A stretch of DNA of 17,556 nucleotides, taken from NCBI GenBank assembly GCA_022574315.1, contig JACZSH010000019.1, positions 1-17,556 on the forward strand. Reading direction: 5' to 3'. This stretch comes from Chloroflexota bacterium. GTDB lineage: Bacteria; Chloroflexota; Dehalococcoidia; Dehalococcoidales; RBG-16-60-22. Below the pieces are notes generated by a model. That model was not told where the DNA came from and made no database searches. It saw nothing but the letters and a program-made list of their open reading frames with translations. Shown piece by piece: positions 6,288-13,289 of the stretch. The translations under genes were made by a program, and so were the position numbers. Within the stretch, counting starts at the first letter, position 1, and the number at the start of each line of letters is the position of its first letter.

Positions 6288-7442
6288 CTATTGGTAGGTT
6301 AAGTCGGACTCGTCCAACGGCGTGAACTGCCAGGCCCCCAGGTCAATGTACTTATAAGGGCGTCCGGTCAGCGCCTCTTCGTTGAAGTCGACGCCGAGAC
6401 CCGGTTGGGTCGGCAACTCGAAGTAGCCGTCCCTGGGGAAGAAGAAAGGCTCTTTCAGGATTTCATCGTATAACGGCTTGTCGGAGAGCATGAATTCCTG
6501 GATTAGAAAGTTCGGTGTCGAGGCGTCCACGTGGATGTTGGCCGCCGTCAGCGCCGGTCCGCTGGCGCAGTGGGGCGCTATCGGGACGTAGTAAGCCTGG
6601 GCCATACTGGCCAGTTTCTTGGTTTCCATGATGCCCCCGATGTGGATGATGTCCGGCTGTAAAATGGCCGCGCCGCCTTTCTCCAGCAGCTGGCGGGCGC
6701 CCAGGTGGGTGCACATTCTTTCCCCGGTGGCCACCGGTATGTTGATGCTGTGGGCTACCCGGATGCAGGCTTCGATGTTGTCCGGGGGTACCGGTTCCTC
6801 GAAGAAGTAGGGCTTGTATTCCTCTATTTCGCGGGCTATCTTTATCGCCCAATCGGGACTGAACCGCCCGTGACATTCGATAAGCAGTTGCACGTCCGGC
6901 CCCACCGCCTCGCGCACCGCCCCTATGCAGGCTTTGGCTTCGGCGATTTTCTCCGGCTCGATGAACAGGTCGGTCGCCCAGAACGGGTCCCATTTCAGGT
7001 ACTTGAAACCGAGGTCGACCACCTTGGTCGCCGCCCGGGCAAAGTCCTCCGGTGTCCGGGCGTTGAAATACCAGGCATTGTTGTAGGCCGGTATCCGTTC
7101 CCGGAAAACCCCGCCCAGCAGCCGGTAAACGGGCACATCCAGGCTTTTGCCGAGGATATCCCAGAGGGCGATTTCTATCCCGCCCAGGGCGCTGCTGATA
7201 ACCAGGGAAGGACGCCAGTAGCTGTTGCGGTAGACCGTGTTCCAGTGAAGCTCGATGTCGCGGGGGTCTTTGCCGATGAAATACTGTGTCATCGTTTTGA
7301 CGGCGGCTTCCACGGCCGGCTCATTCCCCTCCAGTGACGCCTCCCCCCATCCATAAATGCCTGCGTCAGTTTCGACCTTGACGAATACCCAGTTCCTCCA
7401 GATGGCGTTGAACACGTAGGTTTTAATGGCGCTGATTTTCAT
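6288..7442 (-). CDS. Mandelate racemase/enolase-superfamily sugar-acid dehydratase (galactonate dehydratase-like)
   Basis: A 384-residue enzyme expected to remove water from an aldonic acid, giving a 2-keto-3-deoxy acid. The capping domain (residues 1-115, MKISAIKTYVF...GWGEASLEG) is followed by the TIM barrel. Metal ligands are Glu189 (LLIECHGRF), Glu215 (FFEEP) and Glu241 (ATGERM). His191 is placed like the general acid of galactonate dehydratase, and Asp264 (QPDIIHIGG) with His291 (APHCASGP) forms the usual His-Asp dyad. Glu316 (IQEF) is also kept. GalD of E. coli has Asp as the first metal ligand, so this Glu marks a sister subgroup. GAAGGGGG precedes the ATG. It ends the minus-strand block after the MttB-like gene and has its own promoter in the 125-base gap. 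Dehydratase over racemase is favoured by the ECH motif; the exact sugar acid is open. Confidence 0.88.
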   Translation of the reverse strand: MKISAIKTYVFNAIWRNWVFVKVETDAGIYGWGEASLEGNEPAVEAAVKTMTQYFIGKDPRDIELHWNTVYRNSYWRPSLVISSALGGIEIALWDILGKSLDVPVYRLLGGVFRERIPAYNNAWYFNARTPEDFARAATKVVDLGFKYLKWDPFWATDLFIEPEKIAEAKACIGAVREAVGPDVQLLIECHGRFSPDWAIKIAREIEEYKPYFFEEPVPPDNIEACIRVAHSINIPVATGERMCTHLGARQLLEKGGAAILQPDIIHIGGIMETKKLASMAQAYYVPIAPHCASGPALTAANIHVDASTPNFLIQEFMLSDKPLYDEILKEPFFFPRDGYFELPTQPGLGVDFNEEALTGRPYKYIDLGAWQFTPLDESDLTYQ

Positions 7443-7516
7443 CTTTTATCCCCCTTCTCACTGCTTTTCGTTCTCCGCCGGCAGACGCTTTTACGCCTGT
7501 GAATTTAACTACCAAT

Positions 7517-7545
7517 ACTTTAAGTGTCCCGGTCGCCCCTGTCAA
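7517..7545 (-). promoter_or_regulatory. Sigma-70-type promoter for the dehydratase gene
   Basis: On the minus strand a perfect TTGACA (7540-7545) is followed after exactly 17 bases by TAAAGT (7517-7522, four of six). The leader to the ATG would be about 65-70 bases. This suggests that the dehydratase can be transcribed independently of the MttB-like gene upstream. Confidence 0.6.
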
Positions 7546-7567
7546 TATCCGGACTGGCTCGGTATTG

Positions 7568-9037
7568 CTATGCCTGCGGCCTCCGGGGATACTCTTTCAG
7601 CCCCACCCGTTTCAGCCACCCCTCCTCCACTTTTTTTAGTTCGCTCACCAGGTCAGCCGGGAGCGGCTTCGGCTGGTGATTTTCGATAATCTTGATTGTC
7701 TTTTCGTTCAGCAGTTCGGCGCAGCGCCGGGTGTTCTCATCTTTTACCACGCTGCGGTCGAATATCGTCGGCACCCAGAACTTGCGGAAATGTTTCAGGG
7801 TATGCTTTTCCGCAATATAACTTCCCCTCGGCCCCACCCGGTCGATGAGGTCAAGGGGCAGGGTTTCGTCGTTGATTTCGATACCTTCCATGGAGACCCT
7901 GGTCATGTCGATAATTTCACTGCCGAAAACGGCAAACTCGGGTGACGCCATCCGCCCGGCGTTCATCTCCCCCAGGCCGTGGTTCAGGTCGGCGCCCTCC
8001 AGGGCGGCGAAGATTATCTGGTAGGTAGCTTCGGCCGAAGCCTGGGCGTCGATAATATCAGCGTCCACCGCGCCGGCTCGCCCGAATACGGGCAGCCCGA
8101 AGTGGTGTCCTATCTCCGCGATGGCCCCGGCCAGCAGCGTCGTCTCCGGGTTACCGTAGGAGCAGAGCAGGGTTTTCATGTCCATGAGGGTTGGTATGCA
8201 GCCGAAGACGACCGGTGCCCCCGGTTTTTTCAGCTGTATCGGCACCAGCTGGCTTAGAAACTCGGCGACACCCAGGGCGAGCGCTCCGGCAAAGGTCGCC
8301 GGGGCGTTGGTACCGGCCAGCGGCGCGCTGTAGACAAAGTTCGGGATTCCCCACTCGGCGCATAACAGGCTTTTTTCGATGATTTCCTTCCCCTGCATCA
8401 GCGGCGTAACCGGTTCCGACGACCCGATAAGGAACGGCCTGGCCTTTAGCTCTTTCTCACCGCCGGCCACCATGGCGCAGACATCGAGCACTTCCCGGAG
8501 GCTATCCACATCTACCAGGCAATAAGCTACCGGTTTCGAAGTGTTGAGAATCGAGTGTAAAATTGCCATCTTGTCGGCAATACTGCCGGGCAGGGTGGGA
8601 TAAGAAGCGATGATGTATGACCATTCTATATTCGGTAAGGCGTCGATTACCCGCGCCATATCGGCGATATCTTCGACGTAGCAGTCTCTTTTCTGTTTGG
8701 TATACGGGTCCAGGTATTCCGCAAGCGCATTATGCCCGCCGAAATGTGTCGTCAGGCCGTTCAGTACCATGGCCGGTTCACCGTCGCGGGTATAGACGGT
8801 TATCATCCGGGGGGCCGTCCGCAGTGCCTGCTCCACCAGGTGAGGTGGAATCTTCACCCGGTTGGGGTCGCTGACATCGGCGCCGGCATTTCCCAGTAGC
8901 TCAATCGCCTCGTCGCTTTCGAAACAGACCCCGGTTTTAGCCAGTATTTGCAGACTGGCCATCTGCAGTTCTTCTATCTGCTTATCGGACAGGAATCGGA
9001 ACTGTGGCGTGTTGAACTGGATATAGTTACTGCGCAT
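7568..9037 (-). CDS. MttB-superfamily (trimethylamine/glycine-betaine-type) corrinoid methyltransferase, no pyrrolysine
   Basis: A 489-residue TIM-barrel methyltransferase of the MttB superfamily, which moves a methyl group from a quaternary amine or similar donor to Co(I) of a corrinoid protein. Family motifs are APLAGTNAPATFAGALALGVAEFL (230s-260), KPGAPVVFGC (271-280), YGNPETTLLAGAIAEIGHHFGLP (294-316), DADIIDAQASAEATYQ (325-340) and a long C-terminal helical part. The frame has no internal TAG, so it belongs to the non-pyrrolysine branch that includes glycine betaine methyltransferase MtgB; other members act on carnitine, proline betaine or unknown substrates. AGGAGGT lies six bases before the ATG. 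It is flanked by an SDR (upstream in the transcript) and a sugar-acid dehydratase (downstream). No corrinoid protein or MtaA/MtbA partner is adjacent, so its methyl acceptor must be encoded elsewhere. Confidence 0.9.
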   Translation of the reverse strand: MRSNYIQFNTPQFRFLSDKQIEELQMASLQILAKTGVCFESDEAIELLGNAGADVSDPNRVKIPPHLVEQALRTAPRMITVYTRDGEPAMVLNGLTTHFGGHNALAEYLDPYTKQKRDCYVEDIADMARVIDALPNIEWSYIIASYPTLPGSIADKMAILHSILNTSKPVAYCLVDVDSLREVLDVCAMVAGGEKELKARPFLIGSSEPVTPLMQGKEIIEKSLLCAEWGIPNFVYSAPLAGTNAPATFAGALALGVAEFLSQLVPIQLKKPGAPVVFGCIPTLMDMKTLLCSYGNPETTLLAGAIAEIGHHFGLPVFGRAGAVDADIIDAQASAEATYQIIFAALEGADLNHGLGEMNAGRMASPEFAVFGSEIIDMTRVSMEGIEINDETLPLDLIDRVGPRGSYIAEKHTLKHFRKFWVPTIFDRSVVKDENTRRCAELLNEKTIKIIENHQPKPLPADLVSELKKVEEGWLKRVGLKEYPRRPQA

Positions 9038-9103
9038 GGCTGACCTCCTGTGTTGCCTGTTCCGGGTACGTGAGCGCCGGGCTGTCCGGTGCCCCCGGTC
9101 TAT

Positions 9104-10078
9104 CTAGACCAGGTCATAAAACTCCGGCCTTGTTTTTACCTCACTGATAAAGTCGGCGGCCACTTTTTCGTAGTTCGTGTAGTGGGGCTGCCAGCCCCAT
9201 TCCTCTCTGGCCCGGCGGTCATCGAATATCCTGATACCCCGGAAGTATTCCTGGAAGTACGCCATGTCGGCCGGGTCTGGCCGGTAGCTAATCCTGGCTT
9301 CGGGGATTAGTTTCTTGACCGCCGCCTCCAGTTCCCTGGCCGGTCCGGCCGGTGATACCCCGGAGACGTTATAGCACACCGTCTTTATTTTTTCCCGGGG
9401 CGCGTAGTAAAGCGTTTCCACTGCCCGGATGGCGTCTTTAACGTAGAGGTTGGGGGTGACCACGTCTTCGGCCAGGGTGCATTCGTAAGGTCTGCCCAGG
9501 GCGGCATATTCAATCATCAGGGAGCTGTAGTGCAGGGAGAACCTGGTCTTGATGCCGGGACCGATGACGATAGGGTAGCGAAGGCAGCGAAAATCGAGGC
9601 CGAATTTCCGTCTGTAGAACCGTCCCAGCAGCTCGACATACAGCTTGCCGGCGCCATAGAAGGTAATCGGCCGCTGAATTGTTTCGTCGGTCACCGTCTG
9701 GCCGGTATTCAGACCGAAAGTGCCGATGCTGCTCGGAAAGACGAAACGCCCGACCTCAAAAAGCCTGGCCGCCTCCAGCACGTGCATCGTCCCCGTCAGG
9801 TTGGTCTGGAAAGCCGCCCAGGGGTTGTCCTCGGACGGCCCGCTCAGCATCGAGCCGAGGTGAAAGATTCCGGTCACGTTATTATCTTTTATCGCGTTCA
9901 TCACTTCCGGCCAGATGGTGAGGTCGCCGCGTACGACTTTAACTCCATCCCTGATATCCGCCACCCGTTCCATCCGCGGGGCGATATCGAACAAAACCAC
10001 GTCTTCGCCCCGCGCCACCAGTTTGTGTGCCAGCCCCACCCCGATAAACCCGGTCCCGCCGGTGATGAGAATCGCCAT
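9104..10078 (-). CDS. NAD-dependent epimerase/dehydrogenase, extended SDR, threonine-dehydrogenase-like
   Basis: A 324-residue cytosolic NAD(P)-dependent enzyme. The Rossmann start is MAILITGGTGFIG, with Asp31 in VLFD favouring NAD. The active site is FPSSIGTFG (Ser116/117) with YGAGK (Tyr141, Lys145). The C-terminal half (CYNVSG...ISYRPDPADM...IFDDRRAREEWGWQPHY) resembles the short-chain L-threonine 3-dehydrogenases and UDP-sugar epimerases. Its length is normal. It is the first gene of a minus-strand series, 66 bases before the MttB-like gene, and lies behind a promoter and two inverted repeats. In the context of the dehydratase it may oxidise or epimerise the carbohydrate that feeds the pathway. 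Sequence alone does not separate threonine-type dehydrogenase from sugar epimerase activity. Confidence 0.85.
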   Translation of the reverse strand: MAILITGGTGFIGVGLAHKLVARGEDVVLFDIAPRMERVADIRDGVKVVRGDLTIWPEVMNAIKDNNVTGIFHLGSMLSGPSEDNPWAAFQTNLTGTMHVLEAARLFEVGRFVFPSSIGTFGLNTGQTVTDETIQRPITFYGAGKLYVELLGRFYRRKFGLDFRCLRYPIVIGPGIKTRFSLHYSSLMIEYAALGRPYECTLAEDVVTPNLYVKDAIRAVETLYYAPREKIKTVCYNVSGVSPAGPARELEAAVKKLIPEARISYRPDPADMAYFQEYFRGIRIFDDRRAREEWGWQPHYTNYEKVAADFISEVKTRPEFYDLV

Positions 10079-10117
10079 GCCTTCTTTTGCCCCCTGCCGT
10101 TGTCCTGATTTGCTAGT

Positions 10118-10147
10118 ATCATAATGGAAAAGGCGGCGGAAAGTAAA
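10118..10147 (-). promoter_or_regulatory. Candidate promoter of the SDR-MttB-dehydratase transcript
   Basis: On the minus strand TTTACT (10142-10147) and TATGAT (10118-10123, five of six) are 18 bases apart, leaving a leader of about 35 bases to the SDR start at 10078. The perfect inverted repeat at 10153-10173 lies just upstream of the -35, a natural place for an activator or repressor. Confidence 0.5.
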
Positions 10148-10152
10148 TATCG

Positions 10153-10173
10153 GGCCACCGTGACCCGGTGGCC
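10153..10173. repeat. Perfect 8-bp inverted repeat in the divergent intergenic region
   Basis: GGCCACCG (10153-10160) and CGGTGGCC (10166-10173) are perfect reverse complements with a 5-base centre TGACC. No T-tract follows on either strand, so an operator is more likely than a terminator. It sits directly behind the -35 of the minus-strand promoter. Confidence 0.5.
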
Positions 10174-10191
10174 GCCCCGAAAAATTCCTTC

Positions 10192-10223
10192 CCGGGATAA
10201 GTCGTCGCTGCCCTTTATCCCGG
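10192..10223. repeat. Second perfect inverted repeat (9-bp arms)
   Basis: CCGGGATAA (10192-10200) and TTATCCCGG (10215-10223) are perfect reverse complements separated by 14 bases. It lies between the minus-strand promoter and the plus-strand promoter of the flavin-reductase gene. The spacing between arm centres, about two helical turns, fits a dimeric regulator site. Confidence 0.5.
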
Positions 10224-10244
10224 CCAAAGCGGACAGTCCGGCGC

Positions 10245-10274
10245 TTGAATTCCGGTCGCCAGCCGTGATAAGAT
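10245..10274 (+). promoter_or_regulatory. Candidate promoter of the flavin-reductase-like gene
   Basis: TTGAAT (10245-10250), an 18-base spacer, then TAAGAT (10269-10274) preceded by TG one base earlier, so the -10 is of the extended type. The start codon at 10301 is about 20 bases beyond the expected transcript start, leaving room only for the Shine-Dalgarno. Confidence 0.5.
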
Positions 10275-10300
10275 ACTTCAGTTTGTTTCAGGAGGATGAT

Positions 10301-10879
10301 ATGAGTAAAGTTTTACTGGGACCGACCACGCTGGTTCTCCCCACGCCCGCTTTTCTGATTGGGTCAAGTGTTGACGGTAAACCGAATTTCATGGCCGCCG
10401 CCTGGAGCGGTGTCGTTAACAGTGACCCGCCCATGATTTCCGTTGCCATCCGTCCCGGCCGGCATACCCATCGGGGCATCAGCCAGAATTCGGCTTTTTC
10501 GGTCAATGTGCCTTCTGTCGACTTGACCAGGGAGACCGATTACTGCGGCATCAGGTCCGGCGCTAAGGTTGATAAAGTGGCCGTCTGTAAGTTCAAAATA
10601 TTCTACGGTAAGCTGGCTACGGCACCGCTTATCGAGCAATGCCCGCTCAACCTGGAATGCCGGGTGGTGCAAACCCTGGAGCTGGGCAGCCATACCCTGT
10701 TTATCGGCCAGGTGGAGGAAACCCATCTATCGGAGGACTGCCTGACGGACGGTAAGCCGGATATTGATAAAATCAGGCCGCTTATTTATACGCAGGCACC
10801 GTTTCGCAGGTATTTTGCTTTTGGAGAGGTTGCCGGCCAGGCGTTCCGTGCCGGTCTGGAGCTGGAAGGGAAGACCTAA
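10301..10879 (+). CDS. Flavin-reductase-like (DIM6/NTAB) FMN-binding protein
   Basis: A 192-residue split-barrel protein of the flavin-reductase-like family. The start at 10301 is fixed by AGGAGG a few bases upstream; the open frame reaches back to 10124 but that part lies in the promoter region and is not coding. Visible family features are VLPTPAFLIGSSVDGKPNFMAAAWSGVVNSDPPMISVAIRPGRHTHRGISQNSAFSVNV split over the barrel core (FMN-phosphate region around the SDPPMISVAI strand and the HTHRGI turn), then FKIFYGKLATAPLIEQCPLNLECRV and HTLFIGQVEETHL. Members reduce flavins with NAD(P)H or use FMN in electron transfer in anaerobes. It may serve the catabolic block as a redox helper; in HPA-type aromatic pathways such a protein partners a monooxygenase, which is absent here. 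Substrate and electron donor cannot be read from the sequence. Confidence 0.85.
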   Translation: MSKVLLGPTTLVLPTPAFLIGSSVDGKPNFMAAAWSGVVNSDPPMISVAIRPGRHTHRGISQNSAFSVNVPSVDLTRETDYCGIRSGAKVDKVAVCKFKIFYGKLATAPLIEQCPLNLECRVVQTLELGSHTLFIGQVEETHLSEDCLTDGKPDIDKIRPLIYTQAPFRRYFAFGEVAGQAFRAGLELEGKT

Positions 10880-10898
10880 AAACCACCTTTATCGACGG

Positions 10899-10928
10899 TT
10901 GATTCCAGGGTTGTTCCGGTGTTATCCT
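10899..10928 (+). promoter_or_regulatory. Possible promoter of the Fe-alcohol dehydrogenase gene
   Basis: TTGATT (10899-10904) and TATCCT (10923-10928) are 18 bases apart, with TG one base before the -10. The leader to the ATG at 11007 would be about 70 bases. The elements are imperfect and read-through from the flavin-reductase gene is equally possible. Confidence 0.33.
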
Positions 10929-11006
10929 TAGGCGATAGCGTCTGTGGTTAAAACTGCTTCCCGGGTTCGTACTTTCGGAATAATATCGCTGGTTGGGGGG
11001 AATTAT

Positions 11007-12176
11007 ATGTTGCCGGCAAGAACGTTCCGTATTCCTGGCGTGCTGGTCACCGGTTCCGGGTCATCGGAACAGGTTGGCGCCGAAATCGGGAAACTTAACG
11101 TCGCCCGGGGACTGATTGTGACCGACCGGGCGCTGGTCAAACTGGGGGCGCTGGAAGGTATCCACCGGTCACTCCAGCAAAGTAATATTTCCGGCATCAC
11201 CTTTGAGGGTGTTTTTGCCGAGCCGACACTGGATTTTGTCCGCGAAGGCCTGGCCGCTTATCGCGATAACGATTGTGATTTCCTGATTGCTTTCGGCGGC
11301 GGCAGCGCCATTGATACCGCTAAGGCGATTTCGGTGATGACGGCTAATCCGGGCACGATTGCCGATTATAAAGGAACCGGTCAGATTCCGAAAAAAGGCG
11401 CCCCGGTCGTCGCCGTCCCCACCACCGCCGGCACCGGCAGCGAGGTTACCCCGTTCACCATCATTACCGATACGGAGACCGATGTAAAAATGCTCATCGG
11501 CAGTCCCTTCCTGATGCCCGACGTGGCTATCGTCGACCCCTTGCTGACGCTGTCGATGCCGCCCGGGCTGACCGCGGCTACCGGCCTCGACGCCCTGACC
11601 CATGCCATTGAAGCCTACGTTTCGATTAAAGCCCAGCCGATGACCGATATTTTTTGCCTCTCGGCGATTGAGCTTATCTCCGGCAACCTGAAACAGGCCT
11701 GGGCCGACGGCAGTAACCTCCCCGCCCGGGAAAAAACCATGCTGGGAGCGCTCCAGGCGGGCATTGCCTTCGGTAACTCCTCGGTCGCCCTGGTTCACGG
11801 TATGGCCCGCCCCATCGGGGCTTACTTCCACGTGCCTCACGGGGCGTCCAACGCCGCCATCCTCAGTGAGGTCATGGCCTTCAGCCTTTCGGGCAACCCG
11901 ACTCGTTACGCCCATATCGCCGCCGCCATGGGCGAGGCTACCGGTGGATTGTCTGATACCGAAGCCGCCGAGCTCGGCGTTGCCGCCGTCAGACGCTTGA
12001 TTGAAGAAATAGAGGTGCCGTCATTGCGCCAACTGGGAATCGATAAAGCCCGGCTCGAAGAACTGGCGCCCCGGATGGCTGAAGACGCTCTGGCCAGTGG
12101 CAGCCCGGGAAATAATCCCCGCCCGGCCACCCGGGATGAAATTGTGGCTCTTTACCGGTCGGCTTATGGCCGGTAA
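11007..12176 (+). CDS. Iron-containing (group III) alcohol dehydrogenase
   Basis: A 389-residue NAD(P)-dependent metal alcohol dehydrogenase, the standard length for this family. The ATG at 11007 has a run of six G about six bases before it; the GTG at 10944 would add 21 residues of poor quality and has no ribosome-binding site. The dinucleotide site is AFGGGSAIDTAK (95-106) with PTTAGTGSEVT (138-148). Metal ligands are Asp195 and His199 (GLDALTHAIEAYVS), His264 (LVHGMARP) and His278 (HVPHG), all present. Members include lactaldehyde reductase, 1,3-propanediol and ethanol dehydrogenases. Next to a HpaI-type aldolase a role in reducing the aldehyde product (for example lactaldehyde or glyceraldehyde) is plausible. 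Family is firm, substrate is inference. Confidence 0.92.
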   Translation: MLPARTFRIPGVLVTGSGSSEQVGAEIGKLNVARGLIVTDRALVKLGALEGIHRSLQQSNISGITFEGVFAEPTLDFVREGLAAYRDNDCDFLIAFGGGSAIDTAKAISVMTANPGTIADYKGTGQIPKKGAPVVAVPTTAGTGSEVTPFTIITDTETDVKMLIGSPFLMPDVAIVDPLLTLSMPPGLTAATGLDALTHAIEAYVSIKAQPMTDIFCLSAIELISGNLKQAWADGSNLPAREKTMLGALQAGIAFGNSSVALVHGMARPIGAYFHVPHGASNAAILSEVMAFSLSGNPTRYAHIAAAMGEATGGLSDTEAAELGVAAVRRLIEEIEVPSLRQLGIDKARLEELAPRMAEDALASGSPGNNPRPATRDEIVALYRSAYGR

Positions 12177-12238
12177 CCGGGCCAAGGCCGGGTAAACGCT
12201 GGCGGCGTAATTTAAGACAGGGACGCTCGTGAAACGGG

Positions 12239-12262
12239 TAGCTTAACCAGATAGCTAACCAG
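12239..12262. repeat. Near-perfect tandem repeat upstream of the NHL gene
   Basis: TAGCTTAACCAG (12239-12250) is followed after one base by TAGCTAACCAG (12252-12262), identical apart from one T. The pair lies 25 bases before the NHL-protein start, in a 110-base gap with no clear terminator or promoter. It could be a regulator site or chance. Confidence 0.3.
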
Positions 12263-12286
12263 TGGTAATTAATAAGGGAGGGAAAC

Positions 12287-13228
12287 ATGTCTTTTGGGTC
12301 TGGTGAATACACTTATGAACTGGTGGATGGTTGGGCGAAATATCCGGCGGACTGGTCGCTTTGGGACGTCGCCGGTCTGGCTGTTGACGCCCAGGATAGG
12401 GTGTACGTTCTAAACCGGGGCACTCATCCCGTCCTCGTCTTCGACCGTGAAGGGAATCTCTTGACCTCGTGGGGGGATGGGCTGTTCAAACGTGCCCATG
12501 GCGCCGGTATTGGGCCTGACGGCTCCATTTACTGCACCGACGACGAACTCCACGTCGTTTACAAGTTTACCCCGGAAGGTGAACTGCTGCAGACTATCGG
12601 CAATAAAGGACAGGCCTCGGATACCGGTTACGTCCCGGATTGGCACGACTTTTTCTGGAGCCTGACCACCATCACCCACGGCGGCCCGCCCTTTAACCGC
12701 CCCACCGGCGTGGCGGTAACTCCGGAAGGAATAATCTACGTGGTTGACGGCTACGGCAACGCCCGGGTACACAAGTTTGCCCCGGACGGCCGCCTGCTTC
12801 TCTCCTGGGGAGAGCCGGGGTACCTGCCGGGACAGTTCCGCCTGCCCCACTTCATCTGCGTGGACACGCAGGAACGGGTGTGGATTGCCGACCGCGAGAA
12901 CAGCCGTATCCAGATTTTCGATTCAGAGGGCAAATTCCTTGACCAGTGGGAAGACTTCATCCGCCCCACCGATGTCCAGATAGATAAAAACGGCATCGTC
13001 TATGTCACCGAGCTCTGCCAGAGGGTAACTATCCTCACCATTGACGGCAAGGTGCTGGCCCGCTTTGGCAACCAGGGAGGTAAGGACCTGGACAAGGCTC
13101 TCTTCATCGCACCGCACACGGTGGCTATCGACTCGCAGGGTGATATCTATGTCGGTGAAGTCTCCGGGACCGGAAAGAATATCGACCGCGGCCCCCGGGT
13201 CGTGCAGAAGTTTGCCCGGAAAAAATAA
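12287..13228 (+). CDS. NHL-repeat beta-propeller protein
   Basis: A 313-residue protein with about six NHL blades, similar in layout to the propeller of peptidyl-alpha-hydroxyglycine amidating lyase and to other six-bladed NHL proteins. Repeats run roughly at residues 28-63, 72-105, 138-175, 185-221, 226-260 and 275-310, each with a GVAV/GLAVD...(V/I)YV.D strand pair and ending F(D)xxGxxLxxWG. There is no signal peptide or membrane helix, so it should be cytosolic. GGGAGGG lies just before the ATG. It stands between the alcohol dehydrogenase and the aldolase in the same direction, 61 bases before the latter. NHL proteins in such catabolic clusters may be lactonase-like hydrolases or binding scaffolds; no catalytic set can be assigned here. 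Confidence 0.85.
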   Translation: MSFGSGEYTYELVDGWAKYPADWSLWDVAGLAVDAQDRVYVLNRGTHPVLVFDREGNLLTSWGDGLFKRAHGAGIGPDGSIYCTDDELHVVYKFTPEGELLQTIGNKGQASDTGYVPDWHDFFWSLTTITHGGPPFNRPTGVAVTPEGIIYVVDGYGNARVHKFAPDGRLLLSWGEPGYLPGQFRLPHFICVDTQERVWIADRENSRIQIFDSEGKFLDQWEDFIRPTDVQIDKNGIVYVTELCQRVTILTIDGKVLARFGNQGGKDLDKALFIAPHTVAIDSQGDIYVGEVSGTGKNIDRGPRVVQKFARKK

Positions 13229-13289
13229 AAGGTATGTTTAGCCGCCGCTGAAGACGAAGCGCTAAAAAATAAATAACGGGGAGACTAAT

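Noticed and set aside
6705..7337. Plus-strand open frame of 210 codons opposite the dehydratase.
   Set aside because: It is the antisense shadow of the enolase-superfamily gene, whose metal ligands and motifs are all present; no ribosome-binding site and no recognisable domain.
10124..10300. N-terminal extension of the flavin-reductase-like protein from the ATG at 10124.
   Set aside because: This stretch contains the inverted repeats and a promoter, has no ribosome-binding site at 10124, and a strong AGGAGG fixes the start at 10301.
11169..11915. Minus-strand open frame of 248 codons opposite the Fe-alcohol dehydrogenase.
   Set aside because: Compositionally odd (Gly/Arg/Asp/Asn-rich) and fully antisense to a well-conserved enzyme.
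13237..13266. TTTAGC...GCTAAA hairpin between the NHL and aldolase genes as a terminator.
   Set aside because: Six-base AT-rich stem with an 18-base loop, followed by A-rich rather than T-rich sequence.
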